The position numbers were made by a program, and so were the translations under genes. Under the pieces are notes generated by a model, which saw only the letters and a program-made list of their open reading frames with translations, was not told the DNA's origin and did no database searches. DNA of 64,000 nt from an uncultured Candidatus Saccharibacteria bacterium (GTDB lineage Bacteria; Patescibacteriota; Saccharimonadia; Saccharimonadales; Saccharimonadaceae): assembly GCA_937936045.1 (NCBI GenBank), contig CALGXC010000004.1, forward strand, positions 124,001 through 188,000, given 5' to 3'. This document shows positions 23,927 to 32,438 of this stretch, piece after piece. Positions within the stretch are counted from its first letter, which is position 1; each line of letters begins with the position of its first letter.

Positions 23927-25624
23927 TCATGAAATGGTCGACGGATCGTTTCGTGACAAGCTAATCACATCGCTACATCGTACCAAGTAATATCTATTCT
24001 CTTCCGTGTTATTAACTATTAGCACAGGCTCGCCGCGACTAAGTGACAATTCCGACGCGCTTAATATTCGTCCGTCAATATCTGGCCTATCGTTAATTTC
24101 TGGATTCCAGATCGCCAAATTATCCGCCCGCAGCGCAAATTCTTCAACATATTCACGGCTATTCACTTCTTCTAGCGGAACATCATTCCACGAAACCGCA
24201 TTCAGCAAATCACCAGGCAAACATCGGTATGCCGAAACTACACATTCGCCCTTAAACTCCCGCACTCTGCTAATATCCTGGATTACATTACGAGCGGCGC
24301 ATTCATACTGACTCAATACATCAAGCTGCTCACCAAGAGGCAATTTATAGAAGCACTCATCATTAACTGCTTCACTTGCAAAATTTGCAATTTTATGAAG
24401 TTCATTTACCGCCATTTTAAGCTCTTCAACTTCACCATCAAATCCTTCCAAACGAATAATCTTATCTCTGTCGGGTATCACATAAACCTTCTTCGAAAAG
24501 TCTCCAGACTCATCATCTATCGTCACTTCAAGCGCCGCGTAAAATTTATCATGATAGCTAACGAAACACATCCCATCAATACACGCCCCAGAAATATCCA
24601 TAAATTCATACTGTAATTCATTATTTTTCGTAGTGTCAGGAACCAATGCAAAACCGGTAAAGCCAACGGTGCTAATGCCATAAAGTTTTGTCACAGAGAA
24701 CTCAGACAACTGGTCGTTTAATGTTTGGGCATATTCTCTTGACACTTCATCAAACTCCGACTCGTCAACGTAAGAAAGATCCGTCGCTAGCTGCCAAGCG
24801 GTCTCCTGAAAATCATCATTAAAAACCGTTTCAAATAAATCAATAGAGGCTCCAATCTCCTCTTTATCAATTGGCACCATATCAAGCACGTCTTTCATAT
24901 CTACACAAAAAGTCGTAAATCGATTTTTAATATCAAACATTTCCAATACAGGACGATCATCGCGCCACGTAAAACTCGGTAGCCATCCAGATAAAACCGC
25001 AGGATTAGCGTCTTCTATATTATTTTCCCTGCCGTCAATTTTAACCTTATACGCCTGACATTTCACTTGAATTCCGCCATCATATGGAATCTCATTCAAG
25101 ACATCATTTATCTCATCTATCAAAAGCTGCCTCGACTCCGCATCTTGAATGTTGCCAGCACCAGCAACTTCTTCAATTTTGTCAGCATAGTGGCGCAATT
25201 TACGCACACGTCGAGGAACGCCGCTATCATCTGGCAATAACTCTATTGATACAATCGCCTGCTTGTCAAGCGGAAAATAATAGTCATTCTGCGAAGTTCG
25301 CACACACAAAGCAGCCATCTCTTTGGTGTAAGTCGCAAACGGCGCTGAAATCTCAGGATCAATTTCCATGGGAGATATCAAATCCGCCACACCCTCAACT
25401 GACTGCAGACGATACGAATCATCCTCTTCAGATTGACTATATCCAACAACTCTAACCTTCTCGCCCTCAATATCGCCAACGTGCGCAGCTTGTTCTATCT
25501 CAGCAATTGCAATCTCGTCGTTTTCTTCACCAAGCAATAAATTTGCACCAGCAATTCGCCTCCAGTCCTCATCAGAGAACAACTTGGGAGAATTAGACTC
25601 CGTATTAGGCTTTGAGCGCTCCAT
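23927..25624 (-). CDS. Large acidic protein of unknown function
   Basis: A 565-residue acidic, soluble-looking protein without signal peptide or membrane segment. It mixes short beta-like runs (VRVVGYSQSEEDDSYRLQSV, FYAALEVTIDDESGDFSKKVYVIPDRDKIIRLEGF) and helical parts (ELKMAVNELHKIANFASEAV). The last 60 residues (ILSASELSLSRGEPVLIVNNTEENRYYLVRCSDVISL) repeat the style of an earlier segment. I recognise no family. It lies between tgt and glgB, divergent from glgB. A -10 TATAAT lies 10 bases before its ATG, with TTGTAA 16 bases further up. Confidence 0.6.
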   Translation of the reverse strand: MERSKPNTESNSPKLFSDEDWRRIAGANLLLGEENDEIAIAEIEQAAHVGDIEGEKVRVVGYSQSEEDDSYRLQSVEGVADLISPMEIDPEISAPFATYTKEMAALCVRTSQNDYYFPLDKQAIVSIELLPDDSGVPRRVRKLRHYADKIEEVAGAGNIQDAESRQLLIDEINDVLNEIPYDGGIQVKCQAYKVKIDGRENNIEDANPAVLSGWLPSFTWRDDRPVLEMFDIKNRFTTFCVDMKDVLDMVPIDKEEIGASIDLFETVFNDDFQETAWQLATDLSYVDESEFDEVSREYAQTLNDQLSEFSVTKLYGISTVGFTGFALVPDTTKNNELQYEFMDISGACIDGMCFVSYHDKFYAALEVTIDDESGDFSKKVYVIPDRDKIIRLEGFDGEVEELKMAVNELHKIANFASEAVNDECFYKLPLGEQLDVLSQYECAARNVIQDISRVREFKGECVVSAYRCLPGDLLNAVSWNDVPLEEVNSREYVEEFALRADNLAIWNPEINDRPDIDGRILSASELSLSRGEPVLIVNNTEENRYYLVRCSDVISLSRNDPSTIS

Positions 25625-25696
25625 ATTGCTATATATTATACAACTTTAATCGATATTTACAAGTATAGCACCTTCCGTATGCTGTATACTAGAAAC

Positions 25697-27664
25697 ATGA
25701 GCAAGAAAACTCTTGTTGATTTGGACCAGTGGCTAGCCCCGCACAAATTCACAATTCAGGCGCGCGAGAAGTATATTTCTTCGAAGCTGAAAACAGTTTT
25801 AAGCGGCAAGACGCCAGCCGAATTCGCGATGGGTTTTTTACATTTCGGACTTCATAAAACGGATACTGGCTGGACGTTTAGAGAATGGGCGCCGAACGCA
25901 ACTCAGATGTTCTTAGTCGGCGATTTTTCAGATTGGAAAGAGCGTGAGGAATTCTCTTTAAGTCGTAATAAAAACGGCGAATGGAGTATAAACCTTCCTG
26001 AAAATTCACTTCGTCACGGACAAAAATATAAATTACGCGTCTATTGGTCTGGCGGCGATGGCTGGCGGCTGCCTTCATACGCAAATTACGTCGTTCAGGA
26101 CGAAAATTCTGTCGATTTTTCCGCAGTCGTGTGGTCGCCAAAAACCCCCTACAATTGGCAATATAAAACCCCGCCCAAGCCAAAAGTTCCTTTAATTTAC
26201 GAAGCGCACGTTGGCATGAGTAGTCAGGAAGAAAAAGTTGCCAGTTTCAGTGAATTTACCACGGAGGTTTTGCCGCGAATTAAAGAATCTGGTTATAACA
26301 CCATTCAGCTTATGGCAATCGCCGAGCATCCATATTACGGCAGTTTCGGATATCACGTCAGCAACTTTTTCGCGGTTTCGTCAAGATTTGGCACGCCCGA
26401 CGATTTTAAGAAATTGGTCGACACGGCGCACGGAATGGGACTGCGCGTCATCATTGACCTTGTTCACGCTCACGCCGCCAAAAACGAAGCCGAAGGTCTG
26501 GGCAATTTCGCTGGCGATCCGACACAATATTTCAAGCCAACAAATCATCCAGAATGGGATTCGCGATTATTCGATTACGACAAACCGGAAGTTTTGCATT
26601 TTTTGGCAAGCAATTGCCGCTGGTGGCTAGATGAATATCACGTTGACGGATTTAGGTTTGATGGCGTAACTAGCATGATTTACCACGACCACGGACTCGG
26701 AAAAAGTTTCACTAGCTATGATGATTATTTCCGCGATAATGTCGACAAAGACGCGCTCGCTTATTTAAGATTAGCAAATGAAACCATTCACTCAGTTCGT
26801 CCCGACGCCACGACAATTGCAGAGGAAATGAGCGGTTTTCCTGGACTGAGCGCATCGACAAAGGACGGCGGGCTGGGATTTGATTATCGCTTGCAAATGG
26901 GCGCGCCAGATTTATGGATAAAAACTCTGAAAGAGAAAAATGATGAAGATTGGGATTTGGGGCAATTAGCTTACACTTTGAGTTCGCATCGACCAGAGGA
27001 AAAAGTCATTAATTATGCCGAAAGTCATGATCAAGCGCTCGTCGGCGATAAAACGCTGATTTTCCGATTGATTGATAAAAATATGTATTGGCATATGGAT
27101 AAAATTGATCCAGATCTTAAAACCGAACGCGGAATAGCCCTGCATAAACTGATTCGTCTGATGACCGCGGGGCTGCACGGCGGCGGTTATTTGAATTTTA
27201 TGGGCAATGAATTTGGGCATCCGGAATGGATTGATTTTCCGCGTGAAGGCAATAATTGGTCGTTTAAGCACGCTCGTCGGCAATGGATTTTGCGCGACAA
27301 CGGCTTCTTAAAATATCAATGGCTGGGCGATTTTGATGCGGCGCTAATGAAAATTATTCGACAAATTGACAATTCTGATATTCAACATCTGACAGTTCGC
27401 CAATCTGATCATATGGTCAGTTTTATGCATGGCGACTTTTTATTTGTTATCAATTTTTCGCCCGACAAATCCCACTCAGATTACTCAGTACCCGCAGAAG
27501 CTGGCTCTTATAAATTGGCATTAAGTAGCGACGACAAGAACTTCGGCGGACAGGAGCGAATAGACCATAATTCCCGTTTTTTCACTTCCCCAGCTGACAA
27601 CAACCACAATCTTAAAGTTTATTTGCCAGCCAGAACGGGCATTATTTTACAGAAAGTTGATTAA
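25697..27664 (+). CDS. glgB: Eukaryote-type 1,4-alpha-glucan branching enzyme
   Basis: This GH13 enzyme makes alpha-1,6 branches in glycogen. A carbohydrate-binding front (GWTFREWAPNATQMFLVGDFSDW) precedes the catalytic barrel: YEAHVGMSSQEEKVASFSEF, SFGYHVSNFFAVSSRFGTP, GLRVIIDLVHAHA, DGFRFDGVTSM (nucleophile Asp), TIAEEMSG (acid/base Glu) and YAESHDQALVGDKT. The phrase NFMGNEFGHPEWIDFPREGNNWS is much closer to animal and plant GBE1/SBE than to Escherichia coli GlgB. I start at ATG 25697; a TATACT box ends 6 bases before it and no binding site is seen. No glgA or glgC is nearby. Confidence 0.9.
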   Translation: MSKKTLVDLDQWLAPHKFTIQAREKYISSKLKTVLSGKTPAEFAMGFLHFGLHKTDTGWTFREWAPNATQMFLVGDFSDWKEREEFSLSRNKNGEWSINLPENSLRHGQKYKLRVYWSGGDGWRLPSYANYVVQDENSVDFSAVVWSPKTPYNWQYKTPPKPKVPLIYEAHVGMSSQEEKVASFSEFTTEVLPRIKESGYNTIQLMAIAEHPYYGSFGYHVSNFFAVSSRFGTPDDFKKLVDTAHGMGLRVIIDLVHAHAAKNEAEGLGNFAGDPTQYFKPTNHPEWDSRLFDYDKPEVLHFLASNCRWWLDEYHVDGFRFDGVTSMIYHDHGLGKSFTSYDDYFRDNVDKDALAYLRLANETIHSVRPDATTIAEEMSGFPGLSASTKDGGLGFDYRLQMGAPDLWIKTLKEKNDEDWDLGQLAYTLSSHRPEEKVINYAESHDQALVGDKTLIFRLIDKNMYWHMDKIDPDLKTERGIALHKLIRLMTAGLHGGGYLNFMGNEFGHPEWIDFPREGNNWSFKHARRQWILRDNGFLKYQWLGDFDAALMKIIRQIDNSDIQHLTVRQSDHMVSFMHGDFLFVINFSPDKSHSDYSVPAEAGSYKLALSSDDKNFGGQERIDHNSRFFTSPADNNHNLKVYLPARTGIILQKVD

Positions 27665-27677
27665 ACTCCTCCTAGTG

Positions 27678-27706
27678 TTGACTTTTTTACGCAAGTGTGG
27701 TATAAG
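27678..27706 (+). promoter_or_regulatory. Shared strong promoter, copy A
   Basis: TTGACT (27678-27683), a 17-base spacer and TATAAG (27701-27706). The whole block including the spacer (tttttACGCAAGTGTGG) recurs almost identically at 53976-54004 (+) and 57209-57237 (-), each time upstream of a short orphan gene. The conserved spacer has a near-palindrome ACRCAAGTGT, which may be an operator. Confidence 0.8.
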
Positions 27707-27709
27707 TGA

Positions 27710-27767
27710 TGTAAGCTTCTGTTAAACTCCATTTTAGCAGAAGTAGTACCAGCAACAACAAGGAGTT
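27710..27767 (+). promoter_or_regulatory. Structured leader with possible anti-Shine-Dalgarno loop
   Basis: CTTCTGTTAAA pairs with TTTAGCAGAAG (one T-G pair) around a loop containing CTCC. The loop-side AACTCC (27725-27730) is perfectly complementary to GGAGTT (27762-27767), which includes the ribosome binding site of the downstream gene. A switch between open and masked initiation is possible but unproven. Confidence 0.45.
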
Positions 27768-27774
27768 GTTCGAA

Positions 27775-28191
27775 ATGAGAACTAACGTTCTGCCTGAGGT
27801 CAAGTCGTACAGTGTCATGGCACGTATTATTGCTTACGTGCTGCTCTTCGTTCCCGTAGGCTACCTTGCGGTAGCCGTGAGCTTCATCGCGATCGCGGTC
27901 GAGCAATTTGACCATCACTGCATCGTGATGAGTCAGAGCGAAGTTCGAATCCCCTTCTGGATTCTGTCGATATTCTCCGCCGCGCTTTGCGTGTATGCGG
28001 CCAAGGTGGCTTGGGCCTTTTTCACCGAATTCAGGGACCTGAAGACAAATTATGTCTTCAGGCGCGCACTGAAAAAGGAAATGAAGTTGGGCAAGACGCC
28101 CGACTTCGACGACTACTTGAGGTCTTTGGGCGAAGAGCCCAAACCCCGAAAGAACATCCTCCAGCGCGTTGGAGACCTTCTTCCTTGGTGA
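27775..28191 (+). CDS. Two-helix membrane protein, orphan gene under shared promoter A
   Basis: A 138-residue protein with two membrane helices (IIAYVLLFVPVGYLAVAVSFIAIAV and FWILSIFSAALCVYAAKVAWAFF) and a basic C-terminal cytoplasmic tail (FRRALKKEMKLGKTPDFDDYLRSLGEE). The start is ATG 27775, with AAGGAG 9 bases upstream. Codon use is richer in G+C than in neighbouring genes. It is monocistronic, bounded by its own promoter and a long hairpin. No family is recognised. It shares its promoter sequence with the genes at 54197 and 56819, implying common control. Confidence 0.65.
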   Translation: MRTNVLPEVKSYSVMARIIAYVLLFVPVGYLAVAVSFIAIAVEQFDHHCIVMSQSEVRIPFWILSIFSAALCVYAAKVAWAFFTEFRDLKTNYVFRRALKKEMKLGKTPDFDDYLRSLGEEPKPRKNILQRVGDLLPW

Positions 28192-28220
28192 AAAAGCTGG
28201 GCTAACGCCCGTCAAGAGAT

Positions 28221-28279
28221 GAAATAGTTCGCCTTGAGGCTTAAGCCTTGGCTTGAGCCTCTCTTGGCGGGCTATTTCT
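28221..28279 (+). terminator. Long hairpin, probable terminator of the orphan membrane gene
   Basis: GAAATAG..CGCC..GAGGCT pairs with AGCCTC..GGCG..CTATTTC in nested order, forming a long interrupted stem. The T-tract is poor, so it may also be an RNA-stabilising or processing structure. Confidence 0.5.
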
Positions 28280-28309
28280 ATTGGCATAAAATTTGTTACA
28301 CTAGATATT

Positions 28310-29701
28310 GTGAAGAAAAAAGTACCAAAATTCATTGAGCAATCATTAGCCCGAGTCGCTAATCTTTACAGCTTTGAGCCAGAGCATCATCTGGAGAAAA
28401 TTGACGAAAGTTTGACACCGAATATGCGAGCTTTGCGCCTGGCTATGACGATTGCCGAGCAGCTCCTGAGCATGGGCGTGGTTGCCCGCGATGTGGTTCG
28501 TATGGCGCAAGGAATTACGCGGACATATTGCCGCAGACCTGTTCATGTGGACGTAAGTTACACTTTGGTGACAATTTCTCAAGACCGCGGAGTTAGCCAT
28601 GAGCCTTTGACGATGGCGCGAGTTATTGTTCCTGATGATCCTAATTATCAATTGATTCAAGCATTGCAATTATTAGCCCTCGACATTCGTCGCAAACAAC
28701 TTTCCCTGGAAGAAGCCGAGGAGCGATTGCAACAAATACTCAAAAAACCCACCGAACATTCCCGACTAGTCGTTTACGCGGCGGGCGGATTAGTGAGCGC
28801 GGGTTCCGTCATTCTGTACGGCGGCAGTTTGCTCATGGCATCAATCGCGTTTCTGCTCGGATTCCTATCGACTGGATTACTGAGGTGGCTGGGGCGTATT
28901 GGCGCGCCGTTGTTTTATTCGCAAGCCCTCGTGGCGATTTTCGTAACATTGGTGGCGGCGGGCGCAGCTTGGTGCAGCAATTATCTGGGGCTGAGCGTTA
29001 ACGCGACATTGTTGGTTATCAGCGGAATTGTCTTATTAGTCGCGGGACTAATGTTTGTCGGCGCATTCCAGGACGCAATTGACGAATACTACATGACCGC
29101 CAACGCCAGATTGTTAAAAGTCGTAATGGCGACGGGCGGCGTAATTGCTGGCGTGATGGTCGGACTGTACATTGCGACAAAATTCGGCATCACCTTCCCG
29201 GCAACACCAGATCGATTGACATTGGCGGACGGACACACGCAATATTTGGGCGCTGGAATTATCGCGGCGGCGTTCGTTCTGAGAAATCATTCTCGATTTT
29301 TGGGGATGGTTATCTCTGGATTAATCGCAATTTTTGGCTGGTGGATTTCACGATTAGCCATGAGTTTTGGCTTTGATATCGTAACAGCGAGCGGCATCGC
29401 GGCGGCAGTAATTGGGCTGGTCGCAGTCATGACTTCCAGATTATGGAAATTCCCTTCCCTGGCGATCATCGCGGCGGGAATCGTGCCATTAGTTCCAGGA
29501 TTGTCGCTCTATAACGGATTAATGGGCGTAGTCTTATATCCACCAAACAGCGCAAACTTCCTACCAGCCTTGGCTATCTTAGCGCGAGCAATCCTCATCG
29601 GCGTAGCGGTGGCAATTGGCGCATCATTCGGTAACGTTGTAGGCCGCCCAATTCGCCGACAATTCATCAATTTATTCCGCCGAAACACGCAAGCGTCATG
29701 A
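28310..29701 (+). CDS. ThrE-like threonine/serine exporter family protein
   Basis: The 463-residue protein fuses the two ThrE halves. The N-terminal domain (DUF1212-like) has about 150 soluble residues (ALRLAMTIAEQLLSMGVVARDVVRMAQGI, YTLVTISQDRGV) and then five or so helices. The C-terminal half has further helices and the signature AAGIVPLVPGLSLYNGL. Members export threonine and serine in actinobacteria; the substrate here is inferred. The start is GTG 28310: TACACT at 28297-28302 lies 7 bases before it with no binding site. Its stop overlaps the next gene by 4 bases (ATGA). Confidence 0.82.
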   Translation: MKKKVPKFIEQSLARVANLYSFEPEHHLEKIDESLTPNMRALRLAMTIAEQLLSMGVVARDVVRMAQGITRTYCRRPVHVDVSYTLVTISQDRGVSHEPLTMARVIVPDDPNYQLIQALQLLALDIRRKQLSLEEAEERLQQILKKPTEHSRLVVYAAGGLVSAGSVILYGGSLLMASIAFLLGFLSTGLLRWLGRIGAPLFYSQALVAIFVTLVAAGAAWCSNYLGLSVNATLLVISGIVLLVAGLMFVGAFQDAIDEYYMTANARLLKVVMATGGVIAGVMVGLYIATKFGITFPATPDRLTLADGHTQYLGAGIIAAAFVLRNHSRFLGMVISGLIAIFGWWISRLAMSFGFDIVTASGIAAAVIGLVAVMTSRLWKFPSLAIIAAGIVPLVPGLSLYNGLMGVVLYPPNSANFLPALAILARAILIGVAVAIGASFGNVVGRPIRRQFINLFRRNTQAS

Positions 29702-30174
29702 AAAATAGCCCAAAATTCATTGGTTTGTCAGACTCGCGATTATTCCATATGCGCGGAGTGGCATATAAATCTTACAATCTGGCTCGCGAAGTCTTCAATA
29801 TGGAAGAAGACACGGCGCGCGGCTTATTTTTAATGGGACTGGTGCACGACTTTGCCTACGCTTTTGTTGAAAATCAGACAGATCATGAACATGAAGGCGG
29901 CAGGATATTGGAATTATCCGGCTTTGATTGGGCTGAGGCTGTATTTGATCACGGAAACCCAGACATAGAAAACTGGACGGATGAGCTACTAATCTTGAAT
30001 ATAGCAGATATGACGACAAGTCCAGACGGCAAGCCGATAACCATAGGTCAACGATTGGAAGATATTGAAAACAGATATGGCACAAATAGCATTCAGGCGA
30101 CAAAAGCGCGCAAATTGACAAAACGAATCAAAGAAGAACTCTCTGAACGAAACCTAACAATTCCAAACTTATAA
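29698..30174 (+). CDS. HD-domain phosphohydrolase
   Basis: A 158-residue HD protein. Metal-binding residues are placed as in the family: FHMRGV (first His), GLVHDFAYA (His-Asp), DHEHEGGRIL, EAVFDHGN and IADMTTSPDG (last Asp). Such small HD proteins cleave nucleotides or phosphate esters; the substrate is unknown. Translation is coupled to the exporter gene through the ATGA overlap. Confidence 0.75.
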   Translation: MKNSPKFIGLSDSRLFHMRGVAYKSYNLAREVFNMEEDTARGLFLMGLVHDFAYAFVENQTDHEHEGGRILELSGFDWAEAVFDHGNPDIENWTDELLILNIADMTTSPDGKPITIGQRLEDIENRYGTNSIQATKARKLTKRIKEELSERNLTIPNL

Positions 30175-30193
30175 ACCCGAAATTTAGCCAAAT

Positions 30194-30225
30194 AAAAATC
30201 CCCGGATTCGCTCCGAGGATTTTTT
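30194..30225. terminator. Bidirectional intrinsic terminator
   Basis: AAAAATCCCCGGA and TCCGAGGATTTTT form a stem around TTCGC between the convergent HD and fusA genes; both sides have A/T tracts. Confidence 0.85.
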
Positions 30226-30237
30226 ATGAGGTAGAGA

Positions 30238-32328
30238 TTATTTATTTCGCTTTTCGATAATCTCTTGCGCAACGTTTGGTGGAACTTCCTCGTATTGAGC
30301 CAATTCCATCGTTGAAGTGGCGCGGCCCTGAGACATTGAGCGAATGTCCGATGTGTAGCCGAACATATTTGCTAATGGCACAAATGCCTTAATCAACTTA
30401 GCGCCACCCATCAAGTCTTCCATGGCGTCGATACGTCCGCGACGTGAGTTAAGGTCGCCGATGATGTCACCCATGAAGTCTTCTGGGGTAGTAACCTCAA
30501 CCTTCATAACTGGCTCAAGCAAGATTGGGTTAGCTTGTTTAATACCTTCACGAGCAGCTATAGAACCTGCCAATGAGAACGCCAATTCTGAGGAGTCGAC
30601 ATCGTGGTATGAACCATCGTAAAGTGTAGCCTTAACGTCAACAACTGGATAGCCAGCAATAACACCGCCTTCCAACGTTTCGCGAATACCCTTCATTACG
30701 GCTGGACGATATTCCTGAGGAACCACACCACCCTTAATTTCATCAACGAACTCAAAGCCCTTACCAGTCTCATTCGGCTCAAAGCGAACCCAAACGTCAC
30801 CATATTGACCGCGACCACCAGACTGCTTGGCATGCTTACCTTGAACTTCAGAACGACCCTTGATACTTTCGCGGAAGGCAACCTGAGGTTCACCAATATT
30901 GGCTTCAACCTTAAATTCGCGCTTCATACGGTCAATAAGAATGTCTAGGTGCAACTCGCCCATTCCTGACATAATCGTCTGACCTGTTTCTTCGTCGGTG
31001 TGGATTCGGAAAGTTGGGTCTTCTTCAGCCAAGCGCTGCAATGCCAACGCCATCTTTTCCTGGTCAGCCTTTGACTTTGGCTCAACCGCGATTGATACAG
31101 GTGGCTCTGGGAATTCAATTGACTCAAGAGCAATTGGATGTGCTACATCAGACAATGTGTTACCAGTTGCGGTAGACTTCAAACCAACCACAGCAGCGAT
31201 GTCACCAGCTTCAACCTTGCTAATTTCTTCACGCTTGTCAGCAAACATACGAACGATTCGTCCAATTCGCTCTTTCTCACCAGTTGTCGTGTTAAGTACG
31301 TAGCTTCCTGAGTTCAGAACACCAGAATAGACACGAACGAAGATCAACTTGCCAACAAATGGGTCGGCAGCAATCTTAAACGCCAAAGCGGACAAAGGTT
31401 CTTTATCTGATGGCTTACGGCTAACTTCGTCGCCAGTCTTTGGATTCTTACCCCAAATTTCATCAACGTCTAACGGGCTTGGCAAGAAATCAACCATCAA
31501 GTCAAGCAACTTCTCAACGATCACGCCGCGACCATCACCACCAGTGACTAGATAAAAGTCACCAGCCAAAACGCGCTTGCGTAGAGCCATTTTTAGCTCG
31601 TCAACGGTAATAGCGTCCTCGCCCTGCTCCAAGAATTTCATAGTAAGTTCGTCGTCAGCCTCAACGGCGTTTTCAACCAACAAAGAACGTGCGTTCTTAG
31701 CTTTTTCAAGCATGTCAGCTGGAATTTCACCAACCTTAAGTTCGTGGTCCGTATAGTCGTCGTAGGTGTAAGCCTTCATGTCAATCAAGTCGACAACACC
31801 GTGGATAGTCTTCTCAAAACCAATTGGCAAGTGAACCGGGAAAGCCTGCTTACTCAAGCGGTTGTGAATTGACTCTAGAGATTTGTAGAAGTCGCCACCC
31901 GTCTGGTTAATCTTGTTAACGAAACAAATACGAGGCACGCCGTACTTATTGGCCTGGCGCCAAACGGTTTCAGACTGAGCCTCAACACCCATCTTACCGT
32001 CAAAGACTGTAACTGCACCGTCAAGCACGCGCAAGCTACGCTCAACCTCAGCGGTAAAGTCAATGTGCCCTGGGGTGTCGATGATGTTAATCTTGTGATC
32101 TTTCCAGAAACAAGTCACAGCAGCTGACGTAATAGTAATACCACGCTCTTTCTCCTGTGCCATCCAGTCGGTGGTAGCACCGTCACCTTCACCACGAACC
32201 ACACCGATCTTATGCGTCAAGCCAGTGCGGTACAAAATACCCTCAGTTGTCGTCGTTTTACCGGCGTCAATATGGGCAATAATACCAATATTTCTAAAAT
32301 TCTTTAGCGGAACATGCGTCTCTGCCAT
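30238..32328 (-). CDS. fusA: Elongation factor G
   Basis: EF-G drives ribosomal translocation. GTPase motifs: AHIDAGKTTTTE at 18-29, DTPGHIDFTAEVERSLRVLDGAVTVFDG and CFVNKINQTGGDF. Domain III (GMGELHLDI) and domains IV/V (VAFRESIKG, GGRGQYGDVWVRFEP, EPVMKVEVTTPEDFMGDIIGDLNSRRGRI) are all seen. At 696 residues it is full length. In the ancestral str operon it follows rpsG; here yajQ and the protease gene intervene and it has its own promoter. Confidence 0.98.
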   Translation of the reverse strand: MAETHVPLKNFRNIGIIAHIDAGKTTTTEGILYRTGLTHKIGVVRGEGDGATTDWMAQEKERGITITSAAVTCFWKDHKINIIDTPGHIDFTAEVERSLRVLDGAVTVFDGKMGVEAQSETVWRQANKYGVPRICFVNKINQTGGDFYKSLESIHNRLSKQAFPVHLPIGFEKTIHGVVDLIDMKAYTYDDYTDHELKVGEIPADMLEKAKNARSLLVENAVEADDELTMKFLEQGEDAITVDELKMALRKRVLAGDFYLVTGGDGRGVIVEKLLDLMVDFLPSPLDVDEIWGKNPKTGDEVSRKPSDKEPLSALAFKIAADPFVGKLIFVRVYSGVLNSGSYVLNTTTGEKERIGRIVRMFADKREEISKVEAGDIAAVVGLKSTATGNTLSDVAHPIALESIEFPEPPVSIAVEPKSKADQEKMALALQRLAEEDPTFRIHTDEETGQTIMSGMGELHLDILIDRMKREFKVEANIGEPQVAFRESIKGRSEVQGKHAKQSGGRGQYGDVWVRFEPNETGKGFEFVDEIKGGVVPQEYRPAVMKGIRETLEGGVIAGYPVVDVKATLYDGSYHDVDSSELAFSLAGSIAAREGIKQANPILLEPVMKVEVTTPEDFMGDIIGDLNSRRGRIDAMEDLMGGAKLIKAFVPLANMFGYTSDIRSMSQGRATSTMELAQYEEVPPNVAQEIIEKRNK

Positions 32329-32406
32329 AAATTTTCCTTTATATTACGTTAATTTGCCGAGATTTTTGGTCAATTTTTTGGCACCAAAAAACTACTCTTG
32401 CGTTTT

Positions 32407-32435
32407 ATTATATCAGTTATCTATGTTTTTGACTA
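32407..32435 (-). promoter_or_regulatory. Promoter of fusA
   Basis: TAGTCA (32430-32435) and a perfect TATAAT (32407-32412), 17 bases apart on the minus strand. The leader to the fusA ATG is about 75 bases. Moderate -35. Confidence 0.55.
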
Positions 32436-32438
32436 GCT

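Noticed and set aside
27661..28335. A long open frame on the minus strand opposite the membrane protein at 27775
   Set aside because: It lacks a credible start site and composition; the plus-strand frame has a promoter, a ribosome binding site and membrane helices.
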